Translations under genes and position numbers: made by a program
Shown here: positions 25,901 through 38,591 of the stretch, piece by piece
Position numbering within the stretch: position 1 is the stretch's first letter
Layout: every line of letters starts with the position of its first letter
From: Pyxicephalus adspersus
Taxonomy: Eukaryota > Chordata > Amphibia > Anura > Pyxicephalidae
NCBI RefSeq assembly: GCF_032062135.1
Contig: NC_092859.1
Location: forward strand, 109,813,952 to 109,877,951
DNA: 64,000 bases
Reading direction: 5' to 3'
The notes under the pieces: generated by a model
Seen by the model: the letters and a program-made list of their open reading frames with translations, nothing else
Database searches by the model: none
Told to the model about the DNA's origin: nothing

Positions 25901-27212
25901 AATAATGTGTCATGGAAACAATATTAATCCTGGATAATAGGGTGCCCAAAAGCCTATCTGTTCTCATTTAATACAATCTCATATAAACTGTAAGGTTATA
26001 ATAGCTATTTTTTTTTCATCTTTTTAAATCTGCAGTATTACAAAGGTTCATTGCCTAATACCTTGAAATAATATCATGGTATGAAGATTCCTCTTTCGGG
26101 TACTACTTCCCATGCATGCTGGTGGTGCTGGTACAGAATAAAGACATTGTACACCAAATGGCACTTTAAGGAAGCCAGGGGAAAGCTTTATTATTCAGGC
26201 TGTGCTCAAGAGAGTTCATTTAGACAGGAAAGAGCTGCAGAAGGATGCAACAAAGTATAGAACAAAATGGTGAAATCAGCCATTATACTGAACTAAACAT
26301 AATCCAGGGAATGGTTACATGCATTTTAAAGCGAACTTGTACTGATGAAGTATTAAGGCTGTCATATCTCACTTCTACTTTGGACTTTAGTACTTTCTTA
26401 CTTACTAACCTAAAACAAAAATATGGACCAGAATCTGACTTTCCTGATATGGTAAACGTTTGATTCAGACAGTCAGGCAACGAGCATTTTACAAGGAAAC
26501 CAGCAACAACAACCTTGGTGTTTCTCTCTATGCATTTTTACTTTAACTGCTGCCCTCATCATTTTAACTGCAGAGGTTTCTATGTCACTATGTTCATCTT
26601 ATCCCTCTGTTTGGTGAGTGGGTCTTTTGTTTTATTGTCCTATTCAGCACAGCACAAAGGTGGTTTAAGTTATACAGTACAGCACTATGTGTTATCTCTG
26701 GAGGAGCCAGACAAGACAGCCAGCCAATGGAACGGGGACAACATACTATATCCAGTCTACTCTTACTCTGCATCAGTATAATAATTTCAAACGCCTGCTT
26801 GCTGATGCTTATGGTATAAATGACTCGTCTGGCGCTTGTGACTTCCTCCACAGCCTTTCTCAGATATATCAATTGATTACAAAATGAAGCCGCCCTCAAG
26901 TATATGTGAAGTGAAATAATGCCATCACATTACCAAAGAAAAAAGGAAAAAAACCCTATATTGGTCCATTAATATCTTTTTTTGGTTTGTATCTTTTTTT
27001 TTTTTGGTGGTCATATGATCAAAAAAACGATAAATGTAAACTGACCATGCTGGCATGGATCTGCTTCTGTACTTGGCATAGTCAGAATGTACAGGCACTG
27101 AAAGGCACAGGCAGGATCATAGTGAATTTTCTAATAAATTAGCATGCAACTACATAGGAAGGAAAACATGTATGAGATTCTTTATAAGGTTTATTTACAC
27201 TTTAATTATATA

Positions 27213-27216
<4 letters not shown>

Positions 27217-27266
<50 letters not shown>
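27217..27266. repeat. AT microsatellite
   Basis: About 25 uninterrupted TA dinucleotides. Confidence 0.97.
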
Positions 27267-27268
<2 letters not shown>

Positions 27269-27409
27269 TGGTTTATGTACTCTTTAAGTCTGCAGCAAAA
27301 ACAGGATGGTAGACAAAATAATTTACCATACATTTATGAGACAGATTTTTATACTTAAAGAATTAAATCCATATGATACATAAGAAGGCACATATCAGGG
27401 CTTCACTAC

Positions 27410-27634
27410 TAAGGTTCCCCCAGGGGGTCATAGGGGTTCCTCAGGTCAATTTACCAGATACCAATGATCTTTTTGGCTGTCTGTAGGGGTGGCATTTTCC
27501 CCATTGGCCAGCAATGTAGAAGGTATATTCCCAATGGCTACCACATTGTGGATATAATAATTATAGAAAGGGTTGCTCAAAGATTTGAAAGGTATGTCAA
27601 TGGTTGCCCATTATAAAAAGGTTGGGAAACACTG
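27410..27634. mobile_element. hAT-like MITE, family A
   Basis: Same orientation as the 2530 copy: 'accaatgatctttttggctg', 'cattggccagcaatgtagaa', 'ttgtggatataataattata', ending 'aggttgggaaacactg'. The left terminus is degraded. Confidence 0.8.
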
Positions 27635-28103
27635 GTCTATACTGTAATATTGTTTTAGTATCACTTTACCTTATATTTGTACGTTAGTGATATGGCCAAC
27701 CATGACAATGCTGCTGCACGTTTATAAAGCACATTGATGCACTCCACAAGTCTTAACATTCTTCTGTATTCAGAATTCCAATGCCAGCAAAGCATTATTG
27801 TTAAACCAAGAGAACTCTGTAGGACACCACATGATGTATATTACACCCTGCATTTTGTAAATGGGCTGCCAAATGCAGACTATATTGGGGACAAGTATTG
27901 CTATAAACAACCCTGGCAAAAATGATGGCTAGCAAACAGTCCATCTGTCTAATTTAAAGTTTATGGTGGAAAATAAAAATAAAATGGTCTATGACAAGGT
28001 TCTATCCTGCTAAGCACGAAAATGGGAATCCGATGAATAAAGAATGTTGTTTTTCATTAGTGAAGTCCAGTTATTCAAGCTGTCATAAAAGCCAGAGAAG
28101 GTT

Positions 28104-28131
28104 TAATAATAATAATAATAATAATAATAAA
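28104..28131. repeat. AAT microsatellite
   Basis: About nine AAT trinucleotides in a row, read as polyasparagine in one frame. Confidence 0.95.
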
Positions 28132-29199
28132 GGTACATCAACAGATAGTTATTTCCAAAGGTGTCATCTGGCACAGAGCAGGACTGTAAGTATTGCTATA
28201 AGAAAAGGTAGGTTAGAGAACATGCCACTCCTATTTGAATAGGTAAAAGGGTAACTTTAAATCTATTTTCCTGTTTCAATACATTTTTATTAACGTTTCC
28301 AAAAATACGTACAACAGAAGGAACAATCCAAAGATACAGTCAAAAAACATACAGACCAGGAACATAATGACAGGAGTAAATAGATGACATTATCAGTCTG
28401 ATCACAGGCTGGGACAGGCAGGTGACCAAGTTCTGCTGTTTAACTGCAGTAGAGAAAAAGTCAGGTCACCAACCTTTCTCCTCCATGCATGGCTGTATAT
28501 CTCAGGAAAAGCTTGACAATACATTTCCTTTACTAGATAAAAGAAAAGGCTCCAAAATACCTTAGTTTCTACTACTAATGAATGACAGCAGTGCATATTT
28601 GAAGAGAAAAAAGACATTTGAATTTTTATTTACTCCTACAATGTTCTGAGGCTCACATACAGTGAGTTCTGTTCAAGTTCTGGGAAATGTCCATTATTAT
28701 ATGCTCTCCATGACCTTGCAGTTCGCCGAATAGAATGGTTATGAATGGTTATACATTAGAAGAAGTGGAGCGCCCAATAAAAAAAATTATGGTTCCTTTA
28801 CTGGTCAGACTATAAAAAGCAAAGAAAAGTAAAAATGGAGGATTCTGAGAATGTCAGTTCATACAATAGGGACATATTATATGTAGGGTTTATGCTATAA
28901 AAACTGGAACAAGGAAGAAAGTGAAGCAGCTGCTCAAAGCTCCAAATTGTATTTCTCAGATTTTGGGGACAACGGAAAAAAGAAAAAATTGCGTGATAAT
29001 CTGGATTTCACATGGAAATGAATTGTTGCTACAAATCACCATTGGCAGTGTTTACTTGGATTTTGTAGCTGGTGGTAAAAGGTCTTTCCATCAGCTATTT
29101 GTACCTAATCCCATAAGGATGGCTTCCAAGTGATTTCCGGGGATCCTGTCGCCAAAGCAAAGTCCTGCTAAAACATTGAACTGAACAACAAATTGCTAA

Positions 29200-29773
29200 A
29201 AAATTAAAGTCGCCAATATTTAGAAACATGTATATATAAATGACACCACTTGAAAGCATCATCAAAGCCTGTATCCCTGCTATGTGGAAACAGCCCAGTC
29301 CCCCGAATTTACAGCAGTGGTTTGCCAGAGTGAAAGACATCAGGCACATGGAAGACCTAATAGCTTTCTGCGACCATAGAACAGCAAGTTTTGGACACCT
29401 TTGGTTCTATTGGGACCAGTTTTATGCTTCTGAAGACTTTCTGGTTTTGTCGCGATGAGACTGTGCTCTGGCCACCGATCCACAATCAACCGCAGAGGTT
29501 GACTGCCCTACCCAATAAGTACCTGGGTTGACCTGTATGACTGGAGAGGATCTCTCCCCAGTGTCCCCTAACTATAAAATGTTAGATGTGGAGCCTCCCT
29601 TGTACCACAATTCCACTTCTATTATGTGTGTTATTCACAAGTTTTTGCTGACTGTAGGATGGGGTTTTTATTAACATTTTTGATTTTTTAAGCATGAAAT
29701 GGCTTAAAAAAAGTGTGTGGGGGGTCACTGTAATTTATGTTACCCTTTGTATATATATATATATATATATATA
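29200..29773 (+). pseudogene. 5'-truncated L1/Tx1-like LINE, ORF2 C-terminus and 3' tail
   Basis: A frame at 29240-29458 reads ESIIKACIPAMWKQPSPPNL, QQWFARVKDIRHMEDLIAFC and FGHLWFYWDQFY. The order I-x-x-x-W-K-x-P-x-P-P ... W-x-x-x-V-x-x-I-x-x-M-E-x-L ... W-x-x-W is the extreme C-terminus of L1/Tx1-type ORF2 proteins. A non-coding tail follows and ends in an AT microsatellite (29751-29773). No endonuclease or RT core is present. The boundary on the left is approximate. Confidence 0.7.
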
Positions 29774-32700
29774 ATTTTTAATACCTTTTTTACAAGGTCA
29801 GAGAATTGTTATATTGCTGCCTTGAAATATTGTCCAATATTACATTTTTTTTCTCTCCTAGAATGTTTAAACTATAATATAAACTTTAAATCATGTGCAT
29901 AGCACTACATAAACAAACCTGTATAAAGTAGTATAATAAAGTATTTTTAAAATGAAAACTTGATCCCATCAAACAACTAATTTATGTGTGACTACCATGA
30001 TTATTGCTTCCAGGTTTATTAATTAGGCATTTTTGATGGGAACTTTGCATGGAGAGTCTACACAATAAAACACATTATCAAATTAAACTCCCAAATTGAT
30101 ATACTTACAGGTTTGCTTTACATTTTTTCTGCTGTAGTGTCTAAGAAATCAGAATATCCATCATACATTGGAAGATTGTCATGTCCAACCAAACTATTTC
30201 TTGGTAAAGTTTTCCAGTCAAAAAAGTTTAGTATTAAAGTGTATGTAAAGCCAAACATCAAATTTCTGTTATTGTTTTGCTGTTTCTATTATTCTATTTT
30301 GTTGTGTTAATTATAATATTCAAAGAGTTTTGTGTCAATTTGATAAACCTCTATTCAATGTTATTGTGCATTGCATTAAGACAGCCCATTTGTTACGAAT
30401 TTAATTTTAATGCACAAAAAAAAAATGTACAGGCAGGATTATTTTTCATACCTAGAGCGGGTTCCTGATTTCCCAATTTGGAAAACCCCATTCTAAATTC
30501 TAGACCTTCATACTATACTCTCTTCATTCCTTCACATTTATCATTGAGTCAGTTCATTCCCCACTTACATTTTTATTCTTAAATTTTTATAGTACATATT
30601 ATGAGGCAACTGGTGCTTTAACAAAAGTACCAGCTCTTGTCTCCATCTCAACACTTCATTCTAGAGTGCCAATTACCCCCATTATTCATTATGTCATGAA
30701 TAATTAAATGTCATTATGTCATCTGGCCAATTAAATGTGTAAAAAGTAGGAATATCCTAAAAATAAGTTCAGTTATTCAGCCGTTGTTACAGATATTATA
30801 CACACAATACGGTCTGCCACCTTTTGTGCTTGCTTAGCAAATTTATTTGATTTTCAGACTTATAACCAATTGGTTGAAAGCCCCACTTTTAAAAGACTGG
30901 AGAAGATAGATTGTCATAGGTGAACCTGGCTGATCCAGCAATCCTGGAAAACAATTGTTTCAACATGTCCAAATGATGAAGAAAAAAAAAGGCTGTTGAA
31001 TGGAAGAGGAAAAGCAAAGTCGGTCAGTTGGAAAGTAGATATTACTTTGGGCACACTGCTGTTTTTTTTTTTTTTAAACCAAACTTTTGTTTCACCCATT
31101 AATTCCCATGCTGAGCATTACCAGCCTTAGCCAGCTTCCTCACTATTTATTGTACTAATGGGGCTAGATCAAATCAGATACAAATCAGGTTCATTGTCAT
31201 AAGTGGTACACACAACAAAATGGTTTGTATTTTTGACTTTTTGATTTTTAAAAAAAAAAGAATTCTCTTTCTACAGTCATATTTAAATTACATAAGCAAG
31301 CTCTGCTTCCTGCAAAATGTATCTTAAGCAAGAAATGGGTACTATGTTTTTTGTAAAAAGTGGTAATGCTCACACGCATATCCCTCCTTTTATGCAAAGT
31401 GTGAAATTCAGGGCTGAACACCCTCCTCTGGACTGACCATACTCACTGCACTGTGAACCAGCCGTGACCTTCCTGCATTTAATGGAGAAGTTCAGAGACC
31501 TAGAGATGATACTTGATCTAAAATAATGTATATAATGAATAGAGAAAATTAAAAAAAAAGTAATTGGAATGATGAATGAGGAAGGCAGTAAGGACAAAGA
31601 TAGCAATATACTGTAAACCTTCTATTCTTCAAAACTGAAAAAAATGTTTTGGCTTTAGATACACTTTACCAGTATTGAAAACTATAGAAGGGGCTGGAGC
31701 TCCCATCAACTTACCTTTATGAAATATTACATTGTCTTATGCCGGCTGGTCAACCACATCCCAAGCACTTACACTGCTCACCGGCTCACATATACAGTTC
31801 AGTTGGCCAAAGCAATGCTGTCAGGTGATAAGACAACAGCCTTTTACTGATCATCAGGCACAGAAATCCCTGACAACCAGTCCAAACTTTTACAGTACTA
31901 CAGGAGAAATGGTTGAGCTGACCCCATTTTTCTATACACTTAGTAGATGATATTAGAGAAAATGCCAACAACAATAGTATAGCTAGTTTAAAGCTATACT
32001 AGTTGGTAGCAAATATACAACCCTAAAAAATGCTGCACAAGAGCTGACTACAGGTTCTCAGATATATAAGAGGAAAACTGTTCAACAAGTGTTTGGTAAT
32101 TTATTGATAGCAATGACCATTTGTCCACATTTTGCCAATCTTTTCCCAATGTCTATAGACTAGTTTATAACGAAGTAATAATATATAAAATTATCTGTAT
32201 ACATACTAAGTTAGTTTATAGAGAACTTTGTAAGCCGTAAAGATCTACCATACTGGGTCTAATTGTACAATACCTAATCAATAAGTTTGATTTTGTACAG
32301 GTATAAAACTTTTTTAATGTCAGGCATTGATGCTACAAACTTAAATCAATTTGCAGTAATTTCTTGAAGCCATTAGTTATAACCTACACATAATATGAAA
32401 CTTTTTCAGTAATAATCACTGTAATCTTCTCCATTCAAATATTCCTCCAAGAATACCTCGGTTACATGTCATTGAAATTTACAGTGCAGTTTGGCAATGC
32501 TGGTTAGGACTACGGATGCACTAAACAGACCAAATGTACAGTCTTTTCCTGAATGTTTTTTAAAAGAAAAAAAAACACTGAGAGGTCACCACTACTTGAC
32601 TTTCCCACATAAATATCAGCGTGCAAAAAAACTAATGCCAAAGGGCACAGAATTGTAAAATAATTTGAATGAACAAACATAGCCTAAAAGTTTATATTAC

Positions 32701-35189
32701 CAATGCAAAGATGTTGTGCAAAGGATGTGCAGATACCAGTGGCGGCCAATCAGAAATCAGCTTTCAACAACTTAACATAGGAAAGAACGTAAGGGTTTAT
32801 TTGTACTTTTGTTGTGGTAAAACACATGCAACCCAACACAGTGCAACGAATACCATGTGTTAGGAGCACATGTGTAATGAGCTGCTCTTCCAAAGTTTAA
32901 CGCATCACAATTGGATGGAAATGTCTGAATCTAACCTAAAAAGAAACTATGCAAATATGAAAACAAACAACATGGTAACATGAAGTAAAAGCAAAGTGTT
33001 GATCTTAGCCTTTATATGTGTGCTTATAATAACCCTGATATTCTAATACTATGCTATACATGGGTCTTACCTGCCAGATTGGAGGTTAAACCAATAAGCT
33101 GAATCTACGAAGGAAGAAACCTCATGAGCTTCACCTCTCACAATGTACATGGAGAGCAGAATTCTAGGTTCTCAGAAAGGCCCTAAGATGATTTTATTTC
33201 TATCTTTACAGTTCTGCACATTCTGTTGCAATTTTGTGTTGTGCAAACCCATGGAAGCCATTGCTTTCAGACTTTAAGCCTGTTTCAAGCTCCAATTTAC
33301 TGAATACCTAAGAGAAAGCATGATGAGCTCCATCTCCCACAAGGCATGAGAAGTTGCCTGACACCAGGAATATATTGTTTTTTCCAAGCATTTTTAAAAG
33401 TTAAGGAAGTTTCAAATTATTTTCTCCATATTTCACATTCGATGAAAGTAATCTTATAAAAATCTGTTATTCCTAAGCATAAGCATTTTTAAACTAGATT
33501 TTTGCACTTTCTACCTTTTTTAAAATGTGTTACTTAGAACTCTAACATGGGCAGCCAGTTTAATGAAATCCAGAAAACAGGTTACATAAAAGGCAAGGTC
33601 CAGTTTGTTCGGTTTGATGGACCACTTACATTTAGCCTTTGGGGAGCAGCCAGAGAGGTGCGATGAAGTCACATCTGGTACCAAACTACTAACTTGGGAA
33701 AAACAGATGCAATTGGGCAAGGTTTTCTGAACAGTCAGATCACTTCTTCCATTAAATATGGCCAGATAGGCAGCTAATAAATCATGTCCAGAGTGAACCT
33801 GTACTTTGCCCATTCAGCCCTACGGAGCAGGAAATGTTTACCCTCCTTACCACTCTATGTATTCTATGTGAGCTACAAGTTGCCAAAGTTATGCCCTATT
33901 TATCCCTCCCCCCCAACACTGTGACAAACACTGTCACATAGTAAACCATACTTCAAACTTTTATGTAACTTGTAGTACTTAAATTCACAGACCTGAATGT
34001 AGCAGCGGCACAAAATCGCACCAAGATGGCTCAATGAACACTTCGGGAACACATGACAGAAGAAACATACACAATCTCTTGTCAAAAACAGCCCTCCCGG
34101 TAACATTTTATTAAAACTTCGGTTCCACGGGTGTGCAGAGGAAGAAAGTCTGAATTCAGCCATAATGGCTGCCATACTATGGTTTACACCCTCCCAGTAA
34201 TTATGAATGAGTCTGCTAAAGGACAGAGTGATGGCAGGTCTGCTCAGAAATGGTCTACACCAGGGAGAAGTAAGTATACAAGTGCAAGTATAGGCAAAAC
34301 TTTATTTTCAGGTTTGCATAAAAAATAAAAAAAAAGGGGGGGGGGGTCCTCGTAAGGTTATTTTTTAGCTGTGTCCCACACCAGGGATGCAACAAGAATT
34401 TAAAGACAATCTCTGTAAAATGTGGAAAATTCCATTAATACACACATGACACTAGTAAAAAAAAAATGCCCACTGGAACATTTAACTTTGTCTCTTGTTC
34501 TGGTTAAAATTCAATGTTGGATTTTGTTTTGTATGGATAATGGAAATATTAGACCCTCTGGTATATTGTTAATGATGTGCTCATCTCTGCTGGGAAGATT
34601 TGCATCTTTTTCCGCCCTGGTGACAATGGTCCTGAGGACAAAGAGGGGCAAATCCTCCCTTTAGACAAAGCACTAAAAACCTGTAGAAGAGAAATGGACC
34701 AAAAGCCATTGCTGCCCAAGAATTAAAATCTTCTGTATAGACTTTATTGTCCATTAAACAAACTGCATGAATGTTCTTTCTGTCATTTCCCACCAAGGTT
34801 CACAATGGAAATGTAAACCATTTCTGAAGTACACACGATTCAGTCAATATTACAGCATAGACTACATTTTAAACACACTTTAATATATACAAAACATACT
34901 TTATGAAGAAAGATAACAAATATGTTGCCGCTTTAAGCTGCTTTGTAAAATGGCTGTCACAACAGCACAAAAAGGACTTTACACAGAAATACATTTCTCT
35001 CGTGGGGGGCTCATCCAGCGCAAAGAGGATGTTGAATGTCAAGTACAACACAAGATGCATGGATAGATGGTTAAAAAAAAGAAAAAGAAATAAGACCAAA
35101 ACAAATCTAAAATATATTACAAATATCAATGAACAATGCTGGAAAAAAAGGGAGAGAATAGAAATTTTCTTTTAAAAAATATATATATA
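29774..35189. other. Intergenic, downstream of TAF3; no gene recognised
   Basis: Contains a partial palindromic MITE (30880-30965), short homopolymers and a G-run at 34337-34346. Reading frames of 60-97 codons show no domain or codon pattern. The last kilobase could include longer TAF3 3' UTR if a distal AATAAA is used. Confidence 0.5.
30880..30965. mobile_element. Palindromic MITE, family B (half element)
   Basis: 'aaagactggagaagatagat' then 'tgatccagcaatcctgg' match the left arm of the 13172 copy. The right arm is missing, so the palindrome is lost. Confidence 0.6.
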
Positions 35190-35684
35190 TTTCACAAAGC
35201 TGGAAGTCGTTTATTTATATTAGCCAAAAAAGAGGGGGGGGGGGGGGGGGGTGTAAAGAATCATTGAAGAAATGACATATTTGACACATACATAGGTATG
35301 GAACCGTGTCAATCCTAATTACAGCAGAAATGTCAAAAGCAAAATGGTTGCAGTCCGGATAAAGTCTTTTTAAAATCATTCACTACATTTTACGGCTTGT
35401 ACAGATTTATCAAATAGATTACAAGTTTAATTTGTGAAGACAAAAATACGTCTATTATACAAGAAAAGAGCACTGCTGGATATAGGAGAAGGGTCTATTG
35501 GTGCCAGTTTCTTTAGACTGGGCTACCCTCGGGTACTCTATGTTCTGGTTCCTTATCTGCCAGACAATCCACAGACTGAGGCCTAACAGCTTGTCTATCC
35601 AAAGCAGTCCACAGAACTGTAAGCATGGCCAAGCCACAAGCTCCTCCTATGAGAAGCACAGGGAAACAAAGCCAGGGGTTGGTC
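35190..35684 (-). other. taf3: Probable TAF3 3' untranslated region (end approximate)
   Basis: Sequence directly after the TGA stop has no continuing frame and would be 3' UTR. The nearest AATAAA on the minus strand is at 35210-35215, so cleavage near 35180-35200 is plausible. Further AATAAA hexamers lie downstream, for example near 34743 and 34303, so longer forms are possible. A run of about 18 G (plus strand) interrupts the interval near 35234-35251. Confidence 0.5.
35210..35215 (-). promoter_or_regulatory. taf3: Candidate TAF3 polyadenylation signal AATAAA
   Basis: A canonical AATAAA on the minus strand lies about 470 bases after the stop codon and is the first such hexamer met downstream. 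A T-rich, AT-repeat stretch follows at 35160-35195. Usage cannot be shown from sequence alone. Confidence 0.4.
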
Positions 35685-35796
35685 TCAGTGAGCTTTGTGC
35701 TTCCGTTTTTTGTGCTTTTTGTCTTTCTTTTTGCTTTCACATTTGGTACAAAACCACTGTTCTTCGTCGGGTTCTGCAGTTAATCCAACACAAGGC
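35685..35796 (-). CDS. taf3: TAF3 exon 7 (end of PHD finger, C-terminus, stop)
   Basis: The terminal coding exon completes the Trp codon split by intron 6. It then encodes 36 residues beginning PCVGL and ending KRKHKAH, followed by TGA at 35685-35687. It supplies the last three PHD zinc ligands, in PCVG and WFCTKC, and then the very basic tail typical of TAF3 (KKKDKKHKKRKHKAH). Against the recalled human sequence, the loop between VG and QWFC is one residue shorter. The acceptor is 'ttttatag' after a pyrimidine tract. The exon continues into the 3' untranslated region toward lower coordinates. Confidence 0.95.
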
Positions 35797-38484
35797 CTAT
35801 AAAAAAAAAAGGGGAAAGATGCATTATATATAACGGTAATCACATTATCAAGGAGATTCATTGAAAATTTGGACTAACTAGCCATTTCTCTTCTGCACAA
35901 TCACTAGTTCTTAAAAAGTGTAGATGCTACACTTAGTAGTCACTATAGTAGCACAAATGATGCTTCAAAAAATATTGAATGAATACCACCATCCAAGAAG
36001 TCATACCAGCATGGAAATGTGTGTTTAGTTTGTTGTGAGCACAATGTTGGACATTTTATAGTTTTAAACATAGTAAAAGCCCTTTTCTTTGAGTATTTTT
36101 TTGGTCAGGAAAATCATGTTTTTCACTTATTTTGCTTTTAGAATTCTCAAAAGCAAGTGGGCAATGACGAACTGAAGTGTTCATCAATGTACCGATTTCC
36201 TTAAATACTAGCACAAATCATCTCAAAAGCCTCACCCTGGGCAGGGATAGAATAAATAAGACTGCCTGCAGCTGATGAAGAATATAGCATTTATTTTTCT
36301 AGGAGATGATAAAACACGGAGTAATATATTTGTTCCCTGGTACAGCAACAGCCTCTGGTATATTCCTCCCCAAAACAGCACTGTGGTAAGGTACTCCTTC
36401 CTTATATAAAATAAAGGACCAGCAGCCTTGTAATCATAATGGGAGGAGGACAATTGTCTAGCACTGTATGTAATGAGGTTAGCAGGAGGGGTGGCAGAAC
36501 ATATAGCAAACAAAAAACGGGGGGACCGGTTGTTACAACCAGACTGATGGTTAGGAAGACCACATGGACCATACATTAAGGTAAATATTACTCTAAGATA
36601 GCCAATCGCCCAGAAAAGAAAGCAATTTATTTGTATAAAGCTAGAGGTGACAGTGCCAATTTTAATTACTTGATCCCTGCCTACAGTAAAGCTTTAAAGA
36701 ATCACACGGATCTCTTGTGGAATTTTGCACTTAGAACAAAAGTCATATTGAACTTGCACATCATGTCCTTAATGTCATTAGGTCCTATTCAATTAAAGAG
36801 TGCAAATAACAGTAATGATATGCAAGGAGCAGTAGTCAGGGCAAACCCAGCTTCAAATTACCATAGATAAATTCAAACAGATTACTACAGAAAGCTGTAC
36901 TGGCTCCTCTTTACCCAATTAAATATAAAACTGAACTTTGAATGACAAGGCACATTGAGAAAGTATTCCAATGACAGAGATATACAAATTGTTAATGAAT
37001 GTAAAATACATATAAGGATCATTTCATACTAGAAAAAAAGACATGTTCTTCATCTTGCTTCATGATAATGCGAAAACATCCATTGCTTTCTAAAAATCAG
37101 GTATGGTGTGACCTCAAACTTGCCACATTGATAGTTGGGCTTTGGGGATTTATCATGATCCCTGCAGAACAAGGTCATCTGAATGGAAAACATACCATGG
37201 AAGCATCATTCTGAAATGATCTAGCATTGTATATGAATATTCTGAAATTCTTTTGGATATATGAAGTTTGTACTGCTCATGGCACTATGTATGTATAATA
37301 TATTATAATACAGATACATGATTATTATTGTATCCAACACTAATTGCACTAGCCCGAGGCTGGCCTCCGTGCTCACTAAAGCGACCCTATGAGCACAGGA
37401 TTCCTGTATGTACAACATACCTTCAAAGAAATAAAGCTGCATATACTTACCTTTACAGCTTCTTAAAAAGCAACCGATTCACTGCTCAAACACTTGCTGT
37501 ACGTATTCACATACTTCCAGGTGTGTGAATTCCTGCTTCCCCTGCCACATGTGTTTTTTTTTTTTCCAGCTTACTTGTAAATTGCTATATGGTGTATACA
37601 GCAGGAGAGGAACCATAAAGAGTGGTGGGGGAAACAGGTATTCATCAAACTGAAAATGGCAAATACTTGTAAAGGATGGTGAGGAGTTAAGAAGTAGATT
37701 TAAAAAAAAAAAAACAGCTACTAGAAAAGTACTTGCAGTCCTAATTGCTTAGGTATATTTCACATGCAAATGACCCTGACAGGGATACTTTAAATGATAT
37801 ATTCTAATACAATACTTTTTTTTACTATTTTGCCAAAAAAACCTTCTTTGCTTTTCTTTTGTTTATATGAGTTTCTTATAGTTACAATACATGTTGTACC
37901 TAAACTAATTAGTACTTGATAATTAGAATGATTATTTAAACTCAAGAGTAAGAGCTTGTTAAAAAAAAAATCCAAGCAACTCTGTACTAAACCCAATGAG
38001 ATATTGGGAAGCAACAGTGCTGATCTCTGGTCAATCTCGGCAAGTGTGAAGTTTCCTGTCAATCAGCATTACTTAGTTTATGCATACTGCAGATAAACAA
38101 AGCCTCTTAGCTTTCTAGCCATTATCAGTAAATATAAAGGTGTGCAACATCTGCTGGGTTTTAAAATAGGATGTTACGACCAAGAGCCATTAAGGAACAG
38201 AGCAATTTAACAACTCTAACCAAGAAGAAAATGTCTTCTTTCAATACCATGTCTATTGTTTTATACAGATAAATGACAATACCTGAATCTAAAAAAATGT
38301 CTACACATTAAATTTATTTTTAATACAGAATATTAAACAAGGTCAGCCAAATGGCAGGAATATTTCCTAACAGATACACAGTCTAAACATGTTTTGGAGG
38401 GAAAGAAATGAGTGGCTTGTAAAATAAAAGTATGTCATATCCTAAGTATTTTATTTTATTAACAATTTCAACTGCAAATCTTAC
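35797..38484 (-). other. taf3: TAF3 intron 6
   Basis: This intron of about 2.7 kb separates the two halves of the PHD finger. It has one unique block at 36640-36900 that resembles a conserved non-coding element and an unclassified repeat-like stretch at about 36230-36560. The rest is AT-rich sequence with no coding signal. Confidence 0.85.
36640..36900. other. Candidate conserved non-coding element in TAF3 intron 6
   Basis: Unique high-complexity sequence with words such as 'gctttaaagaatcacacgga', 'attcaattaaagagtgcaaa' and 'taatgatatgcaaggagc' (an octamer-like site). No repeat match in the window. Conservation not tested. Confidence 0.25.
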
Positions 38485-38591
38485 CAGTGGTACCAATCAT
38501 CACATCCATCACAGCCAATCATTGGACTACCATCATCTGCTTTATTGCATCCTGGACAGATCCAGATCTGATTGCCCCATTCATCACGGAT
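38485..38591 (-). CDS. taf3: TAF3 exon 6 (first part of PHD finger)
   Basis: This 107-base exon begins IRDEWGNQIWICPGCNK and ends CDGCDDWYH plus two bases of a Trp codon. It carries zinc ligands Cys12, Cys15, Cys27, Cys30 and His35 of the C4HC3 PHD finger. The residues that form the H3K4me3 pocket in human TAF3 are all present: Trp10, Asp19, Met24 and Trp33, corresponding to human W868, D877, M882 and W891. This PHD finger should therefore still read trimethylated H3K4. Two substitutions against recalled human are P to A before the DDG and D to G inside CDDC. The acceptor is 'tttgtag' and the donor is TG|gtaaga. Confidence 0.96.

Larger units (their letters stand above)
25901..29129. other. 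Intergenic, repeats but no gene
   Basis: Holds an AT microsatellite (27217-27266), a family A MITE (27410-27634), an AAT microsatellite (28104-28131) and a repeat-like stretch near 28270-28390. No coding exon recognised. Confidence 0.5.

Noticed and set aside
35498..35833. 111-codon plus-strand frame over TAF3 exon 7
   Set aside because: Antisense shadow of the terminal TAF3 exon and its flanks.
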